Shown piece after piece: positions 6,819-6,925 of a stretch of DNA of 6,925 bases (position 1 is its first letter; each line of letters opens with the position of its first letter). Where the stretch lies: the NCBI GenBank assembly GCA_016926315.1, contig JAFGOU010000289.1, forward strand, positions 1-6,925. Reading direction: 5' to 3'. A program made the translations under genes and the position numbers. Below the pieces are notes generated by a model. It saw only the letters and a list, made by a program, of their open reading frames with translations. It searched no databases and was not told the origin of the DNA. This stretch comes from Chitinispirillaceae bacterium (GTDB lineage Bacteria; Fibrobacterota; Chitinivibrionia; Chitinivibrionales; Chitinispirillaceae).

Positions 6819-6925
6819 GGCTTTGCCGCGGCGCCCGAAAAGGTACGGGTTAAAATACGTTGTTTCAGTTTCTGGATGGCGGCCGTGGGATTCAACCCTT
6901 TGGGACAGGCTTCCACGCAGTTGAA
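6800..6925 (-). CDS. sdhB: succinate dehydrogenase/fumarate reductase iron-sulfur subunit, C-terminal end (partial)
   Basis: Only the last 41 residues are present; the gene runs off the right edge. They begin FNCVEACPKGLNPTAAI, which matches the end of SdhB, where the final cysteine of the [3Fe-4S] cluster and the final cysteine of the [4Fe-4S] cluster are four residues apart before PKGLNP (here C3 and C7). The protein is the electron-transfer subunit that passes electrons from the flavoprotein subunit to quinone at the inner membrane. The NC...CPKGLNP form resembles E. coli SdhB more than its FrdB, but the direction of the reaction (succinate oxidation or fumarate reduction) cannot be told from this piece. 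The tail after the motif (about 20 residues, Ala/Lys-rich) contains the ribosome site for the next gene. Confidence 0.8.
   Translation of the reverse strand, partial: FNCVEACPKGLNPTAAIQKLKQRILTRTFSGAAAKPEDGQQ

Noticed and set aside
6610..6924. Plus-strand open frame of 104 codons opposite the FeoB-like and sdhB-like genes
   Set aside because: The minus strand has strong family matches across the same bases; this frame has no recognisable content.

Overview
The window comes from a bacterial chromosome of roughly balanced base composition. Its secreted, FlgD-Ig-tailed M28-type peptidase remnant and its FN3 plus SUMF1-type lipoprotein suggest the Fibrobacterota or a nearby lineage of the Fibrobacteres-Chlorobi-Bacteroidetes assemblage. 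That placement is an inference from protein architecture; no rRNA or other phylogenetic marker is present. No tRNA, rRNA, CRISPR array or insertion sequence was seen.

Left part (1-1455, minus strand): about 250 noncoding bases with terminator-like hairpins lie downstream of a lipoprotein gene that joins an FN3-like domain to a formylglycine-generating-enzyme (SUMF1) fold. The fold lacks the catalytic cysteine pair. A divergent intergenic region (about 1456-1756), AT-rich in its middle, separates it from a plus-strand pair of predicted exported proteins (1757-3139 and 3161-4087). I do not recognise either of these, but they share a C-terminal pattern. They lie in the same reading frame, separated by one stop codon and seven codons, so they look like a co-transcribed duplicated pair.

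Middle (about 4114-5422, plus strand): the remains of an M28-family zinc aminopeptidase gene. Pieces in three frames can be joined in order: signal peptide remnant, N-terminal prodomain, start of the catalytic domain, end of the catalytic domain, and a FlgD-like C-terminal Ig domain. Lesions are a missing start codon, two frameshifts at A tracts, an in-frame TGA, and loss of the catalytic core with most zinc ligands. The 3' part is still an open frame of 274 codons. A long inverted repeat lies in the convergent gap after it.

Right part (5541-6925, minus strand): the C-terminal end of a succinate dehydrogenase iron-sulfur subunit overlaps by ATGA the start of a 420-residue membrane protein. 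This protein matches the FeoB transport core but carries no GTPase domain. The coupling of a GTPase-less FeoB core to an sdh operon, together with changed pore-motif residues, is the most unusual signal here.
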